A stretch of DNA of 64,000 nt from UBA5399 sp964464145 (lineage in GTDB: Bacteria; Bacillota; Clostridia; Christensenellales; Christensenellaceae), in the NCBI GenBank assembly GCA_964464145.1, contig CAYXFB010000003.1, positions 1 to 64,000 on the forward strand. Reading direction: 5' to 3'. A program made the translations under genes and the position numbers. Each line of letters opens with the position of its first letter. Position 1 is the stretch's first letter. Below the pieces are notes generated by a model. It saw nothing but the letters and a program-made list of their open reading frames with translations, did not search any database and was not told the DNA's origin. Shown here piece after piece: positions 41,609 through 50,898 of the stretch.

Positions 41609-42040
41609 CTACAGCCTGCCCTGCATGAAATCCTCTACTTCTTTCTCGTTAAACTTTGCCATCTCTGCGTTGTATTCCATTTTCTGATCATCGCGCATCC
41701 TGTCCAGCACCTTACGCTCGTTAATGAGCTTCAAAAGCTCTCCCCTGCACACGTTTATCTCCTGCTCACACCTCGTGATAAGCTCTTTTATATTTTTCAT
41801 TTCCTTCATCAGAAACTGGAAATAATCGCCGTAGCTTTTCAGATCGAACGCGCTCATTCCCTTACGGCTTTTCACCGCGTATTGCGCCTTCTGACCGTTG
41901 AAATTGTCTATGGTATCCTGCAAAGCATCCATGAGCTGGCTCAGCTTCTTATCCAGCGACGCAAGCTCCAGCCGCTTGGCGTCCTCTTCCTTTTCCTTTA
42001 CCTCGTACAGCTTTTGCAGCGTAAAAACAAATTTTTTCAT
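41609..42040 (-). CDS. fliJ: Flagellar export protein FliJ
   Basis: A 143-residue coiled-coil protein (FVFTLQKLYEVKEKEEDAKRLELASLDKKL to DRMRDDQKMEYNAEMAKFNEKEVEDFMQ). It links the FliI ATPase ring to the export gate and recycles chaperones. It follows fliI by 9 nt in the conserved fliH-fliI-fliJ order. Confidence 0.93.
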   Translation of the reverse strand: MKKFVFTLQKLYEVKEKEEDAKRLELASLDKKLSQLMDALQDTIDNFNGQKAQYAVKSRKGMSAFDLKSYGDYFQFLMKEMKNIKELITRCEQEINVCRGELLKLINERKVLDRMRDDQKMEYNAEMAKFNEKEVEDFMQGRL

Positions 42041-42049
42041 TTATAAACG

Positions 42050-43372
42050 CTAACTCTCCTTGTTCACGATGGCACGCATCATCTCGATCGCCTGATCGAA
42101 AGTCACGTCCTCGCCTATGGCCTGCTTGAGCATATCCAGTATGGGCTCGTGCAGCAGTATAGCCCTGTCCACCTTGGGGTTGGTGCCCTCCTTGTACGCG
42201 CCTATGCTTATGAGATCCAGCACGTCGTTATATTCGGTCATCATATTCTTTATGAAATTTGCCATTTCCCAGTGCTCTTTGGTCACTATATCCACCATCA
42301 AGCGGCTTACGCTGGCCAGCACATCTATTGCCGGATACTGGTTGTTGTTCGCCAGCTTACGCGAGAGCACAAAGTGTCCGTCCAGTATACCACGCACGGT
42401 ATCGGAGATCGGCTCGTTCATATCGTCGCCCTCCACCAGCACGGTGTATATTCCCGTTATACTACCCTTTTTGGATGTGCCGGAGCGTTCCAGCAGTTTG
42501 GGCAGCTTGGCGTACACAGAGGGCGGAAAGCCCCTCGATACGGGCGGCTCGCCCACCGTCATGCCAATTTCGCGCTGCGCCATAGCAAAGCGCGTGAGCG
42601 AATCCATCATAAGCATAACGTTCTTGCCCTGATCCCTGAAATATTCGGCTATCGCCGTGCCAACCATCGCCGCCTTGAGCCTCAGCAGCGCCGGCTGGTC
42701 GGAGGTGGCTATAACCAATACGCTCTTTGCCAGCCCCTCCTCCTTGAGATCCTTCTCCACAAAGTCTAAAACTTCCCTGCCACGCTCTCCCACCAGCGTT
42801 ATAACGTTTATATCGGCGCTGGAGTTTCGCGCTATCATTCCCAAAAGCGTACTTTTGCCCACGCCGCTTCCCGCGAATATACCTATTCTCTGTCCCCTGC
42901 CCATTGTGAGCAAGCCGTCTATGGCGCGCACCCCAACGGGCAGCGCTTCCTTTATGCGCACACGTTCCAGCGGATTGGGCGGGTAGCTTTCTATGGGGTA
43001 GGTATCCTCCGCGTTCAGCGAGCCCAGATCGTCCATTGGTCTTCCGAGAGCATCCAATATGCGCCCCTTGAGCCCGTCGCCCACAGCCACACGAAATTCC
43101 TCGCCCGTTGCCACAACCTTGTTGCCCGTACCAATGCCCGCCACGTCACCGAAGGGCATCAAAAGTACCTTTCTATCTTTAAACCCAACAACCTCTGCCA
43201 TAACGGCTTCTTCGCCACTATGGGGGTATATTTTGCACACATCGCCCATTTTTACCATGGGCCCGTTTGATTCTATAGTTATGCCCACCACCTTTGAAAC
43301 GGTGCCGCTCATCTCCATAGAATCAACGTTTGAGATTATATTTTTAAACTGCGCTATTTTATCGCTCAGCAT
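42050..43372 (-). CDS. fliI: Flagellar export ATPase FliI
   Basis: A 440-residue F1-beta-like ATPase. Walker A GSGVGKST lies at about 168-175; Walker B is LMMDSLTRFA (~251-260). The substrate-recognition and hexamer motifs (GEPPVSRGFPPSVYAKLPKLLERSG) are intact. It energises unfolding and release of export substrates. It is located 3 nt after fliH, with GGAG 9 nt upstream of the ATG. Confidence 0.98.
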   Translation of the reverse strand: MLSDKIAQFKNIISNVDSMEMSGTVSKVVGITIESNGPMVKMGDVCKIYPHSGEEAVMAEVVGFKDRKVLLMPFGDVAGIGTGNKVVATGEEFRVAVGDGLKGRILDALGRPMDDLGSLNAEDTYPIESYPPNPLERVRIKEALPVGVRAIDGLLTMGRGQRIGIFAGSGVGKSTLLGMIARNSSADINVITLVGERGREVLDFVEKDLKEEGLAKSVLVIATSDQPALLRLKAAMVGTAIAEYFRDQGKNVMLMMDSLTRFAMAQREIGMTVGEPPVSRGFPPSVYAKLPKLLERSGTSKKGSITGIYTVLVEGDDMNEPISDTVRGILDGHFVLSRKLANNNQYPAIDVLASVSRLMVDIVTKEHWEMANFIKNMMTEYNDVLDLISIGAYKEGTNPKVDRAILLHEPILDMLKQAIGEDVTFDQAIEMMRAIVNKES

Positions 43373-43375
43373 AGT

Positions 43376-44152
43376 CTACTTCTCCGTGACTTCCTCCCGC
43401 AAGGCGTAGCCCATACGTTTAAGCTGCGTCCTTACGCCGGAGTTTATATTTCCATATTCGGTTTCCACCACGCAATCCCCGCTTTGCAGCGAAAGATCCT
43501 GCTTCACCTCAACGCCCGAATTTTTCAATTCCTCTGAAATCTCCGCGCTCTGATCGGCAAATATGCGTTCGTACTCCGCCTTACTCACCTTTATAACTAT
43601 ATTATTTTGGTGCTGCACCTTGCTAAGGGTGTCCCGCACTATGTTTATAAAGGTCTCATCCGTCCTATCCAGCTCCATTTTCATTATGTGTCCGGCAATA
43701 AAAAGCGATAGATCCAGCACGCTGTCCTCGATCTGCGAATATATACCGTCCTTCGCCGATCTAAGAGCCATCACAACGTCCTCAACCTGCCGCTGCTGCA
43801 ATTCCTGTTCCTGCCGCACCGAAGCCATGGCCTGCGCATAACCCTCGTCGTAGCCCTTATTTATAGCTTCCTCAACCACGCGGGCAGCCTCGGCATTTGC
43901 CTCTGCCAATATATGCTTGGCCTGCTCGCGCGCCTCTTCTATCTGCTTCTCCAGCCGCTCTGTTTGCTGCTGCAAGAGCTCCACGCGGGTCTGCCGCTCG
44001 TCCCGCTCGGGCGGAGCGTCCTCAACCGATTCACCTATATCCTCCCTGTTTTGCTCTATCATATCCTCAAAACCGGGCAGTTCCACAACGCTGGCCTTGT
44101 TCAAAGACTCGGCGATCAGCGAATTTTTGTCGATCCTAAACAATGATGGCAT
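43376..44152 (-). CDS. fliH: Flagellar assembly protein FliH
   Basis: About 258 residues from ATG 44152 (MPSLFRIDKNSLIAE). The centre is a long charged coiled coil (~45-130) and the C-terminal part matches FliH/YscL (LDLSLFIAGHIMKMELDRTDETFINIVRDTL). It is the regulator and membrane tether of FliI. The gene overlaps fliG by 17 nt; the frame is open to 44173 but the extension lies within fliG and is not needed. Confidence 0.92.
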   Translation of the reverse strand: MPSLFRIDKNSLIAESLNKASVVELPGFEDMIEQNREDIGESVEDAPPERDERQTRVELLQQQTERLEKQIEEAREQAKHILAEANAEAARVVEEAINKGYDEGYAQAMASVRQEQELQQRQVEDVVMALRSAKDGIYSQIEDSVLDLSLFIAGHIMKMELDRTDETFINIVRDTLSKVQHQNNIVIKVSKAEYERIFADQSAEISEELKNSGVEVKQDLSLQSGDCVVETEYGNINSGVRTQLKRMGYALREEVTEK

Positions 44153-45152
44153 CTTCCTCACCACCCCTTGCAATCTCTATCTCGCCGTCATCCTCCAGCT
44201 TGCGGATCACGTTAACAAACTTTTGCTGGGCTTCTTCCACGTCGCGCACGCGCACCGGCCCCATATATTCCATATTCTCTATGAGCATATCGCGCAAACG
44301 AGTGGATATATTCGCATATATCTTCTGGGCGATGGCATCTTCCTGATTGGTTCCCTTGAGCGCCATTGTAAGCACATCGTTATCCACCTCACGCAGCACG
44401 CGTTGCAGCGCCTGATCGGTGAGCTTCACGATATCCTCGAATACGAACATCTTTCTGCGTATCTCGTCCGCCAGCGCCGGATCGTCCATCTCTATCTTTT
44501 CCATGATGTACTTTTCCGTACTGCGGTCTATTGCGTTCAGCATTTCCACTATCGTGTCCACGCCTCCCACAGACGCGTTTTCCTCCTGGCCTATGCTGGA
44601 TAGCTTGTGCTCCAGTATGCGTTCGGCCTCTTTTATGTATTCCAGCGAAACCACGTTCATATTGGCTATACGTTCAACGACGGAGGGCTGTATGTCCTCG
44701 GGCAAGCGGGAAAGCATTTCCGCCGCCTTGTGCGGATCCATATATGAAAGTATGAGCGCTATTGTCTGCGGATGCTCGTTTTGTATGAAGTTTCCCAGTT
44801 GCGTTGTGTCCGCCCTGCGAACAAAATCGAATGGGCGAACCTGTAAAGAAGCGGAAAGCCTTCTTATAAGCTCGTCCGCCTTCTCTGCTCCCATGGCATC
44901 CATAAGCACTTCACGCGCGTAATCTATGCCGCCCTCAGATATATAGTTTTGCGCCAGACAAATTTCGTAAAACTCCTCCAGCACGCTGTTTCTAAGCTCT
45001 GTATCAAAGGCGTCCAACGAGGTTATGCTAAGCGTGAGCTGCTCTATCTCATCCTCAGACAAATGCCTGTATATCTCTGCGGAGCTCTCCTTGCCGAGGG
45101 CCACCATCAATACTGCTGCTTTTTCACGTGGAGACAATTCTGCCAAAATCAT
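44136..45152 (-). CDS. fliG: Flagellar motor switch protein FliG
   Basis: A 338-residue rotor protein with the three ARM-like domains. AELSPREKAAVLMVALGKESSAEIYRHL starts the FliF-binding domain, the EHPQ motif (IQNEHPQTIALILSYM) is in the middle domain, and the C-terminal torque helix carries charged residues (MFVFEDIVKLTDQALQRVLREVD). ATG 45152 abuts the fliF stop; AGGAGG is only 3 nt upstream of it, while an in-frame TTG two codons on (45146) has ideal 9-nt spacing, so the start may be TTG. Confidence 0.97.
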   Translation of the reverse strand: MILAELSPREKAAVLMVALGKESSAEIYRHLSEDEIEQLTLSITSLDAFDTELRNSVLEEFYEICLAQNYISEGGIDYAREVLMDAMGAEKADELIRRLSASLQVRPFDFVRRADTTQLGNFIQNEHPQTIALILSYMDPHKAAEMLSRLPEDIQPSVVERIANMNVVSLEYIKEAERILEHKLSSIGQEENASVGGVDTIVEMLNAIDRSTEKYIMEKIEMDDPALADEIRRKMFVFEDIVKLTDQALQRVLREVDNDVLTMALKGTNQEDAIAQKIYANISTRLRDMLIENMEYMGPVRVRDVEEAQQKFVNVIRKLEDDGEIEIARGGEEDAIIV

Positions 45153-46802
45153 CTACCTCCTGTAATCTTCCATAAGCCAATTTCGCAATATTTGGGCTAT
45201 GGCATCCGGGTTTTTCTGCACCAGAGACTGCAATTGTCCTAATGTACTGTTCTTTTCTTGATCCATTATGTCGCTTATATCTATATCCTCATCCGCCACC
45301 ACATCAACAAGCGGCATATTTGCCTCGCGCTCCGCCTGTTCACGCATCCACTGCAAACGCTGAGCCTCCAATTCCATTTCCTTCTTTCTCTTTATGGAGT
45401 TGAGTATAAGCACTACAACAAGCAGTATCACGCCTATTATAGCCGCGTAGGGTATCAAGGTCTGTATCAGCTGGTTGCGCTGTGCCGCCTCCACTGCCGC
45501 CTTCTGCTCGTCAAGCTGCTGCTGCATCAGGGTGTTCTGCGCAAATGTCATGGGCGCTACGGTTATGTTATCTACGGGAATGCCCGCCGCCGTGGCCACC
45601 TGCTGGCGCACATTTTCCACAACGTTCGCTATCTCGTCACCACCGTTCAAAAGCACCGTGGCCGAAATATTTGTGATATCGCCCTGCGCCTTTTCTATGA
45701 GGTCCTTCACTTCATTCACCTCATAGTTGTATTCTTCCTGTATAGTGTAATAATCCGTATTATTTATATTGTCTATTGCCTGTTGATAGGTGGGCGCGCC
45801 GCCGTTCGCGTCCATACCGGGAACGCCCGCCGCATCCTGATTGCCGAAGGCCATCTCAGCTATTTGCTTGCTACTGGTAATGATGCCCTTGTTTTCGTCC
45901 CCGCCGACATCTGTGGGCGGCGTAAGCGTAATAGACTCCGTGGTCTGCTTGTCAAAATCCAGCTGTACGTTAACGGCAGCCGAAATATTTTCCAACCCAA
46001 ACACGGGCGATAATAGATTCACTATTTGATTTTTTACAACGTTTGCCGTCTGCTGCTGCAGCTTTATCTGGTTGGCCACAGCGCCCGAGCCGCTCTCCAC
46101 GCCATCGCTTCCGTAAACGTTGTTGTTTTGATCCACCACAAACACGTTTTCCGGGCTCATTTTGGGCACGGCGCCTGACACAATCGTCTTGATCGCCGTC
46201 GCGTCCTCCTCTGTAAAGGTGGCGCCCGGCTTCACCTGCACCATTACGGTAGCCGTCGATTCCTTCACGGCGTTTTCATCCAAAGCAAATTGGGTTGTCG
46301 TTGCCAAGTTTAACATGACTGTGCTGTTCTCCACATTTGCCAGCTTGTTTATGATTTCCGTAAGAGTGGTTTGCTGCTGAAACTGGTTCATAAGCGCCTT
46401 GTCCTTATCGGTAGCGCCAAAAGCCATACCATTCTGCATATAAAGAGAGCCATAGTCGGTAGTGCCGCTTCCACCGTTCATCTGAGATGCGGGTATGACG
46501 CCATCCGCATACAGCTGGTTTTTGACTGTTTGCACTTGATCTACAGGCACCAAAAGAGTGTTTGCGCCCTCAGACTTCACATCTATGTTCAACTCTTGAA
46601 GTTTTGCGTAAACAGTGCCGACCTCGGCATCAGTCAGCCCGGAAAACAAGACACCATAATTTACCTGTGACGAGGTATACCCCACCACAGCTATCAAAAC
46701 TATTGTCAGAGCCACAATGGCAAATATTATTATTTTTTGCGATATACTGGTTTTTTTTAAAGCGTCCAACGCCTTCTTAAAAAACTCACTAAAATTATTC
46801 AG
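45153..46802 (-). CDS. fliF: Flagellar MS-ring protein FliF, apparent CTG start
   Basis: About 549 residues if begun at CTG 46802. It has an N-terminal amphipathic stretch, TM1 (IIIFAIVALTIVLIAVVGYT), periplasmic ring-building domains (VNYGVLFSGLTDAEVGTVYAKL; SAAVNVQLDFDKQTTESITL), TM2 (IIGVILLVVVLILNSI) and the C-terminal FliG-binding tail. A strong AAGGAGG is 9 nt before CTG; the first conventional in-frame start, TTG 46769, has poor spacing and would cut 11 residues (NNFSEFFKKAL) that fit the family. No ATG/GTG is in frame between. A promoter and structured leader precede it. The genes usually just upstream, flgB-flgC-fliE, are absent. Confidence 0.9.
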   Translation of the reverse strand: MNNFSEFFKKALDALKKTSISQKIIIFAIVALTIVLIAVVGYTSSQVNYGVLFSGLTDAEVGTVYAKLQELNIDVKSEGANTLLVPVDQVQTVKNQLYADGVIPASQMNGGSGTTDYGSLYMQNGMAFGATDKDKALMNQFQQQTTLTEIINKLANVENSTVMLNLATTTQFALDENAVKESTATVMVQVKPGATFTEEDATAIKTIVSGAVPKMSPENVFVVDQNNNVYGSDGVESGSGAVANQIKLQQQTANVVKNQIVNLLSPVFGLENISAAVNVQLDFDKQTTESITLTPPTDVGGDENKGIITSSKQIAEMAFGNQDAAGVPGMDANGGAPTYQQAIDNINNTDYYTIQEEYNYEVNEVKDLIEKAQGDITNISATVLLNGGDEIANVVENVRQQVATAAGIPVDNITVAPMTFAQNTLMQQQLDEQKAAVEAAQRNQLIQTLIPYAAIIGVILLVVVLILNSIKRKKEMELEAQRLQWMREQAEREANMPLVDVVADEDIDISDIMDQEKNSTLGQLQSLVQKNPDAIAQILRNWLMEDYRR

Positions 46803-46853
46803 AAGAATATGCCTCCTTACGCCTTATGATGTCTAACCCCAACCAGCTTGTGC

Positions 46854-46940
46854 AGGCGCACTACCACTCCGCCGTCATCCTCGCCACGGGCGTCTGCAGC
46901 CAATTTTCAGCTGACACCCATCGGTCTCTTGCAGCGCGCC
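46854..46940 (-). ncRNA. Structured 5' leader of fliF, unclassified
   Basis: In mRNA sense AGGCGCGCT (46940-46932) pairs with AGTGCGCCT (46862-46854) as a 9-bp closing stem. Inside it GGGTGTC (46920-46914) pairs with GACGCCC (46895-46889) around a further AGC/GCT pairing. The element begins at the predicted transcription start and ends ~35 nt before the fliF ribosome binding site. It matches no riboswitch class I know (no c-di-GMP I or II core). The whole gap 46803-47101 has no gene. Confidence 0.45.
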
Positions 46941-46944
46941 TTAC

Positions 46945-46953
46945 TATTCTAGC
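46945..46953 (-). promoter_or_regulatory. Extended -10 promoter ahead of the fliF leader
   Basis: TGCTAGAAT (TG-N-TAGAAT; -10 at 46945-46950) on the minus strand, predicted start near 46938; the -35 is poor. A TTGGCA/TGCCAA inverted repeat lies ~35 bp further upstream (about 46983-46999). Confidence 0.45.
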
Positions 46954-47101
46954 ACTTTTCGCTGCAATTAACCAGTTAAATATTGGCAAACTATGCCAAC
47001 GGAACCAAACAGCATCTTGCTTCCCGGTTTCTCATCCATGAAACGCTTGCAATACATACAATATATGCCCGCCGTATAAAAGCGTGGCAAACCCAACAAA
47101 A

Positions 47102-49186
47102 TCAAGTCAATATTCTGTTTATATCCAATATCAGCGCAATGCCGCCGTCGCCCATAACGCTGCAACCGGCAATGCCCCGTATCCTGCCAAAGGTCTTGGA
47201 GATATACAGCGGCATAGGTTTTATGACCACCTGCTGCTCTCCCAGCAATCTGTCAGAATACAGACAGGCCGCTCCCACCTCGGTTTCCACCAGTATCATT
47301 ATACCGTCGTTGAAATCCTCCACCGCGTCCCTCACATTGAAGAATCTGTGCAGCCTTATGATCGGGTAACACTCTCCGCGGATCATTATCATCTCGTTGC
47401 CGTTCGGGTCCACGATAACCTTATGCAGTTTGGGCTCCAATGATTCCCTTATGGACAGTATCGGTACGATATAAAGCGACTTGCCTACGGTTATTTTCAT
47501 ACCGTTGAGTATAGCCAGCGTAAGCGGTATATGCATAGTAACGGTGGAGCCAGCGCCCGCTTCGCTTTCTATAACTATGCTGCCGCCGATATTATCTATA
47601 TTTGTGCGCACAACGTCCATGCCCACGCCGCGTCCCGAATATTCGGAAACGACATCGTTTGTGGAGAAGCCGGGAGCCAGCGTGAAGCCGAACACCTCAG
47701 AATCTGAGATCTCATTTTCCGCCTTGGTTGTGAGCCCGCGCTCCACAGCTTTTTGATATATCTTCTCGCGGTTGTAGCCGCGGCCGTCGTCCTTTACGCG
47801 CACCACAACATCGCCGCCCGAATTGAGCGCCTCCAGCGTGACCGTACCCTTTTCGGGTTTGCCCGCCGCCAAGCGTTCCTCCGGCGTTTCCATGCCGTGA
47901 TCCATGGCGTTTCTTATGAGATGCAGCAAAGGATCGGAAAGCGCGTCTATAACGTTCTTATCAACCTCTGTATCCTCGCCTATTATAACAAGCTCGGCGT
48001 TCTTGTTCGTCTTTTTGTTTATGTCGCGCACTATGCGCTTCATTTTATGGAAGGTTGCCGCAATGGGAACCATCCTTATGGACATAACTATATCCTGCAG
48101 CTCGTCTGTGAGCTTGCGGAGCTGACGCGCCTGCTTTTCGAAGTTTTCGAGGTGCAGATCCACAATGTCGGGGTTTTTAGTCACCATGGATTCTGTGGTA
48201 ACTATTTCGCCCACAAGGTTCATCAGCTTGTCTATCTTATTAACATTAACACTTATAAAGCTCTGCTTGGAGTGCTTATCGTCCTTGGCAACTGCCGCCT
48301 GCGCCGCCTGAACGGCCTGCTTTTGCGCCACGCCTTCCGCGCCCGCATCCGCCGCCGTAGCCGCATCGGCCTGAGGTGCCTCGGGAGGCATTTCCACTTC
48401 CTCCAGCTCTATGCTTTGCAAAAACATCGTTTCCATGAGCTTTTGCCGCACCAGCTCTATGTTTTCCGGCTTTGCCGTGAATAGCATGAAAAAGCCGTTC
48501 GTTATGATATCTTCATCACAATTTTCATTCAGATCGGCCGGAAGCGATATCATGCTCGAATAAAGATCCTCCAGCGACATCACCACGCCGAACGTACGTA
48601 CCGTTTCCATTTGGCAGCCGTCTTCGAAGAACAGCCGCAGCATATAATACTTGTCACCCTCCTCGGGCGAAAGCTTCTCGAACATGTCTCGCGAAAGCGT
48701 TATAGCAGCCTCCACTATGCCCTCCGCCTCCGGCTCCTCGCTAGGTTGCTCCACCGCCTGCTCCGGCTCCTTTGCGGGCGCCGCCTCGCCGTTAAGACGC
48801 TGCAAAACCTCGCGCGTCTCGGCGCTAAGTTCACTCGCTTCTCCGTCCGGAGTGCCGCCTGCCTCTATCTTCTCCATCTCTTCTTTGAAGAAATCTATGG
48901 CGCGCAGCACAACGTCAAAGGTTTGAACCCAGTCGGCTTCTGAGGGTGACTGCTCACGAATTTTCGAAAACAAATCTTCCACCGCATGTGCCAAAGAAGT
49001 CATGGCATCAAAGCCCATCATAGCAGAAGAGCCCTTTATGGTATGCATTACCCTAAAGGTTTCATCTATCTGATCCTGCTCCAATACAGCGTTTTTTTCC
49101 GCGCTCAAAAACAGCTCTTCCAGCTGTTCTAAAAGCTGGCTGTTTTCAAGGACATATATTTCCAGCATGGATTCGTTTTCTCCCAC
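47102..49186 (-). CDS. cheA: Chemotaxis histidine kinase CheA
   Basis: A 694-residue kinase. P1 has the phosphorylated His at ~48 (MHTIKGSSAMMG). A P2-like CheY-binding region spans about 190-280, and P3 dimerisation starts near NVNKIDKLMNLVGEIV. P4 has the N box (IRNAMDHGMETPEE), DDGRGYN and GRGVGMDVV ATP-lid motifs; P5 is a CheW-like C-terminus. It phosphorylates CheY and CheB on receptor signal. Start is GTG 49186 with GAGG 10 nt upstream; an ATG at 49168 is the alternative. It is last gene of the cheC-cheD-cheY-cheA unit. Confidence 0.97.
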   Translation of the reverse strand: MGENESMLEIYVLENSQLLEQLEELFLSAEKNAVLEQDQIDETFRVMHTIKGSSAMMGFDAMTSLAHAVEDLFSKIREQSPSEADWVQTFDVVLRAIDFFKEEMEKIEAGGTPDGEASELSAETREVLQRLNGEAAPAKEPEQAVEQPSEEPEAEGIVEAAITLSRDMFEKLSPEEGDKYYMLRLFFEDGCQMETVRTFGVVMSLEDLYSSMISLPADLNENCDEDIITNGFFMLFTAKPENIELVRQKLMETMFLQSIELEEVEMPPEAPQADAATAADAGAEGVAQKQAVQAAQAAVAKDDKHSKQSFISVNVNKIDKLMNLVGEIVTTESMVTKNPDIVDLHLENFEKQARQLRKLTDELQDIVMSIRMVPIAATFHKMKRIVRDINKKTNKNAELVIIGEDTEVDKNVIDALSDPLLHLIRNAMDHGMETPEERLAAGKPEKGTVTLEALNSGGDVVVRVKDDGRGYNREKIYQKAVERGLTTKAENEISDSEVFGFTLAPGFSTNDVVSEYSGRGVGMDVVRTNIDNIGGSIVIESEAGAGSTVTMHIPLTLAILNGMKITVGKSLYIVPILSIRESLEPKLHKVIVDPNGNEMIMIRGECYPIIRLHRFFNVRDAVEDFNDGIMILVETEVGAACLYSDRLLGEQQVVIKPMPLYISKTFGRIRGIAGCSVMGDGGIALILDINRILT

Positions 49187-49262
49187 CTGCGAAACACCTC
49201 ACTTACAAATAAAATAAAATATCCCGGATAACCAGGCTAGCAAAAAAATCTTTGCGCCGTGC

Positions 49263-49619
49263 TTACTTGAATTTATTCAAAGCGGAAATTATTATCTCCT
49301 CTTTGAATGGCTTTACAACAAAGCCCTTCGCACCAAGCATAACGGCTTCCTTAACCATTGCCTCTTGACCCAGCGCTGAAACCATAACGCATACCGTCTG
49401 CGGTCTGATCTTCATTATCTCCCTGAGTGCGTCGATTCCGGAAACCTCCGGCATCGTTATGTCCAGCGTCATTATGTCCGGCTCAAGCTCTTGGCATTTT
49501 GTAATAGCCTGCGCTCCGTTTTCCGCCTCACCAACAACCTCAAACCCATTCTTTGTCAGCATGTTCTTGATCGTTAGTCTCATAAAAGCAGCATCGTCTA
49601 CTACTACTACTTTTTTCAT
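49263..49619 (-). CDS. cheY: Chemotaxis response regulator CheY
   Basis: A 118-residue single-domain receiver. The acidic pocket D8/D9, phosphorylation site D53 (IMTLDITMPEVSG), Ser 81 in place of the usual Thr/Ser, and Lys 103 (VVKPF) are present. Phosphorylated CheY binds FliM/FliY; CheC and FliY dephosphorylate it. AGGAGG is 6 nt before the ATG. Confidence 0.96.
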   Translation of the reverse strand: MKKVVVVDDAAFMRLTIKNMLTKNGFEVVGEAENGAQAITKCQELEPDIMTLDITMPEVSGIDALREIMKIRPQTVCVMVSALGQEAMVKEAVMLGAKGFVVKPFKEEIIISALNKFK

Positions 49620-49664
49620 ACTTATCCTCCTAAAGCTAGTCGTATTTATCTATTGACAAACGCA

Positions 49665-50147
49665 TTAAAGCACGTTTATACCTTTACCCACAGTTTTGAT
49701 GGTCAAACCACCATCCTGTGTATTTAGTTCTATCGTTCTCCCGTAGGAACCGCCAAGATCCTCGGCAACTATGGGTATGCGCAGCTTCAACACGGCCATT
49801 TTACTGTTGAAAGCATTCCTATCACCCACCTTGAGGGCATCGTTTTGCATTATGTTGCCAAACATATGTGCGCCGCCCGCCAGCTTTGCTACCATAGCGG
49901 TTTTATTGGCTCCCGCCTTGAGCATTTTGTTATATAACTCAACAACGCCCGTATCCGCAAACTTCGCTTTGTTTATTGGCCCGGACGCCGTCTTAGAATC
50001 GGGAAGGACAACATGAACCATCCCGCCTATCTTGTTTATTTTATCATATAGCACCACGCCAACACACGAACCCAAACCGAGCGTGGTGATATTTTGCGGA
50101 CATTTAACAATGTCCAATTCTGCCATACCTATGATAATCGGTTTCAT
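49665..50147 (-). CDS. cheD: Chemoreceptor glutamine deamidase CheD
   Basis: A 160-residue enzyme from ATG 50147 (MKPIIIGMAELDIVK). The catalytic Cys28 (LGSCVGVVLYD) and His45 (GGMVHVVLPDS) are in place. It deamidates receptor glutamines and binds CheC. The start is 2 nt after the cheC stop and has no clear ribosome binding site, so translation is probably coupled to cheC. The longer frame to 50225 lies inside cheC and is rejected. Confidence 0.96.
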   Translation of the reverse strand: MKPIIIGMAELDIVKCPQNITTLGLGSCVGVVLYDKINKIGGMVHVVLPDSKTASGPINKAKFADTGVVELYNKMLKAGANKTAMVAKLAGGAHMFGNIMQNDALKVGDRNAFNSKMAVLKLRIPIVAEDLGGSYGRTIELNTQDGGLTIKTVGKGINVL

Positions 50148-50149
50148 AT

Positions 50150-50749
50150 CTACATATATAACGCTTTCTTTAAATCTTCTAAAGACTGAATAGTGGGTAT
50201 TAAGAAGAAATGCCCATGAATGCACTCTGCGGCTCCACCGAACTTTGTATCCAACATAAGTACGGAATCTCCTATTTCCCCATACACCAAAACAGGCACG
50301 TTCATTATTGCCATCGCCATATCCGCCGCCATTTCAGGTACTGAGGGGATTATGGACATGTTTGTCATTTCAGATATTGCCGATATAAATGCACCGGACA
50401 GAATATTGCAAACCTCTTTCATAAGGTCGAAATCCTCAAGGTTTATGCCCTGCTCCACGCTTATATCCTGGTTCATAAGCACTTTTACAGTTTCAATAGC
50501 GTCGTCAATTTCAAGCGCCATCAATATGTAGCCTTCCATCTCGCCGCTCATGCGCACAAGTATGCCCAAGATCACGTGCTCCGGATCGCCCACGATCTTT
50601 GTCATTTCAGAGTAGGGTATCATCTCACATCTGGGCACTTCTATATGAACGGTGGAACCTATCATTTCGGAAAGAGCAGAAGCCGCGTTTCCGGCCCCTA
50701 TATTTCCTATCTCCCTTAAAAGGTCAAGGTCTTTCTCATTAATATTCAT
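50150..50749 (-). CDS. cheC: CheY-P phosphatase CheC
   Basis: A 199-residue protein from ATG 50749 (GGGAG 8 nt upstream). Both pseudo-symmetrical active sites are present: E13-x2-N16 (REIGNIGAGNAA) and E112-x2-N115 (KEVCNILSGA), so it should be an active phosphatase stimulated by CheD. First gene of the che unit; a ~165-nt leader with hairpins precedes it. Confidence 0.95.
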   Translation of the reverse strand: MNINEKDLDLLREIGNIGAGNAASALSEMIGSTVHIEVPRCEMIPYSEMTKIVGDPEHVILGILVRMSGEMEGYILMALEIDDAIETVKVLMNQDISVEQGINLEDFDLMKEVCNILSGAFISAISEMTNMSIIPSVPEMAADMAMAIMNVPVLVYGEIGDSVLMLDTKFGGAAECIHGHFFLIPTIQSLEDLKKALYM

Positions 50750-50898
50750 AAAAAGCACTCCCAATACTCGTAAACCTTAGTTTTTCACAGTTTCCGCGCC
50801 TAAACCGATGAACAGCGCTCAATCTGCTTGCATAAAACACAAAAATGTGTTTTTATGAGACTTTTTGGATATATTCGGCCATTCGCCCACAAAAACAG

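Noticed and set aside
46826..47041. Plus-strand 71-residue open frame in the cheA-fliF gap
   Set aside because: No ribosome binding site and it coincides with the structured fliF leader on the other strand.
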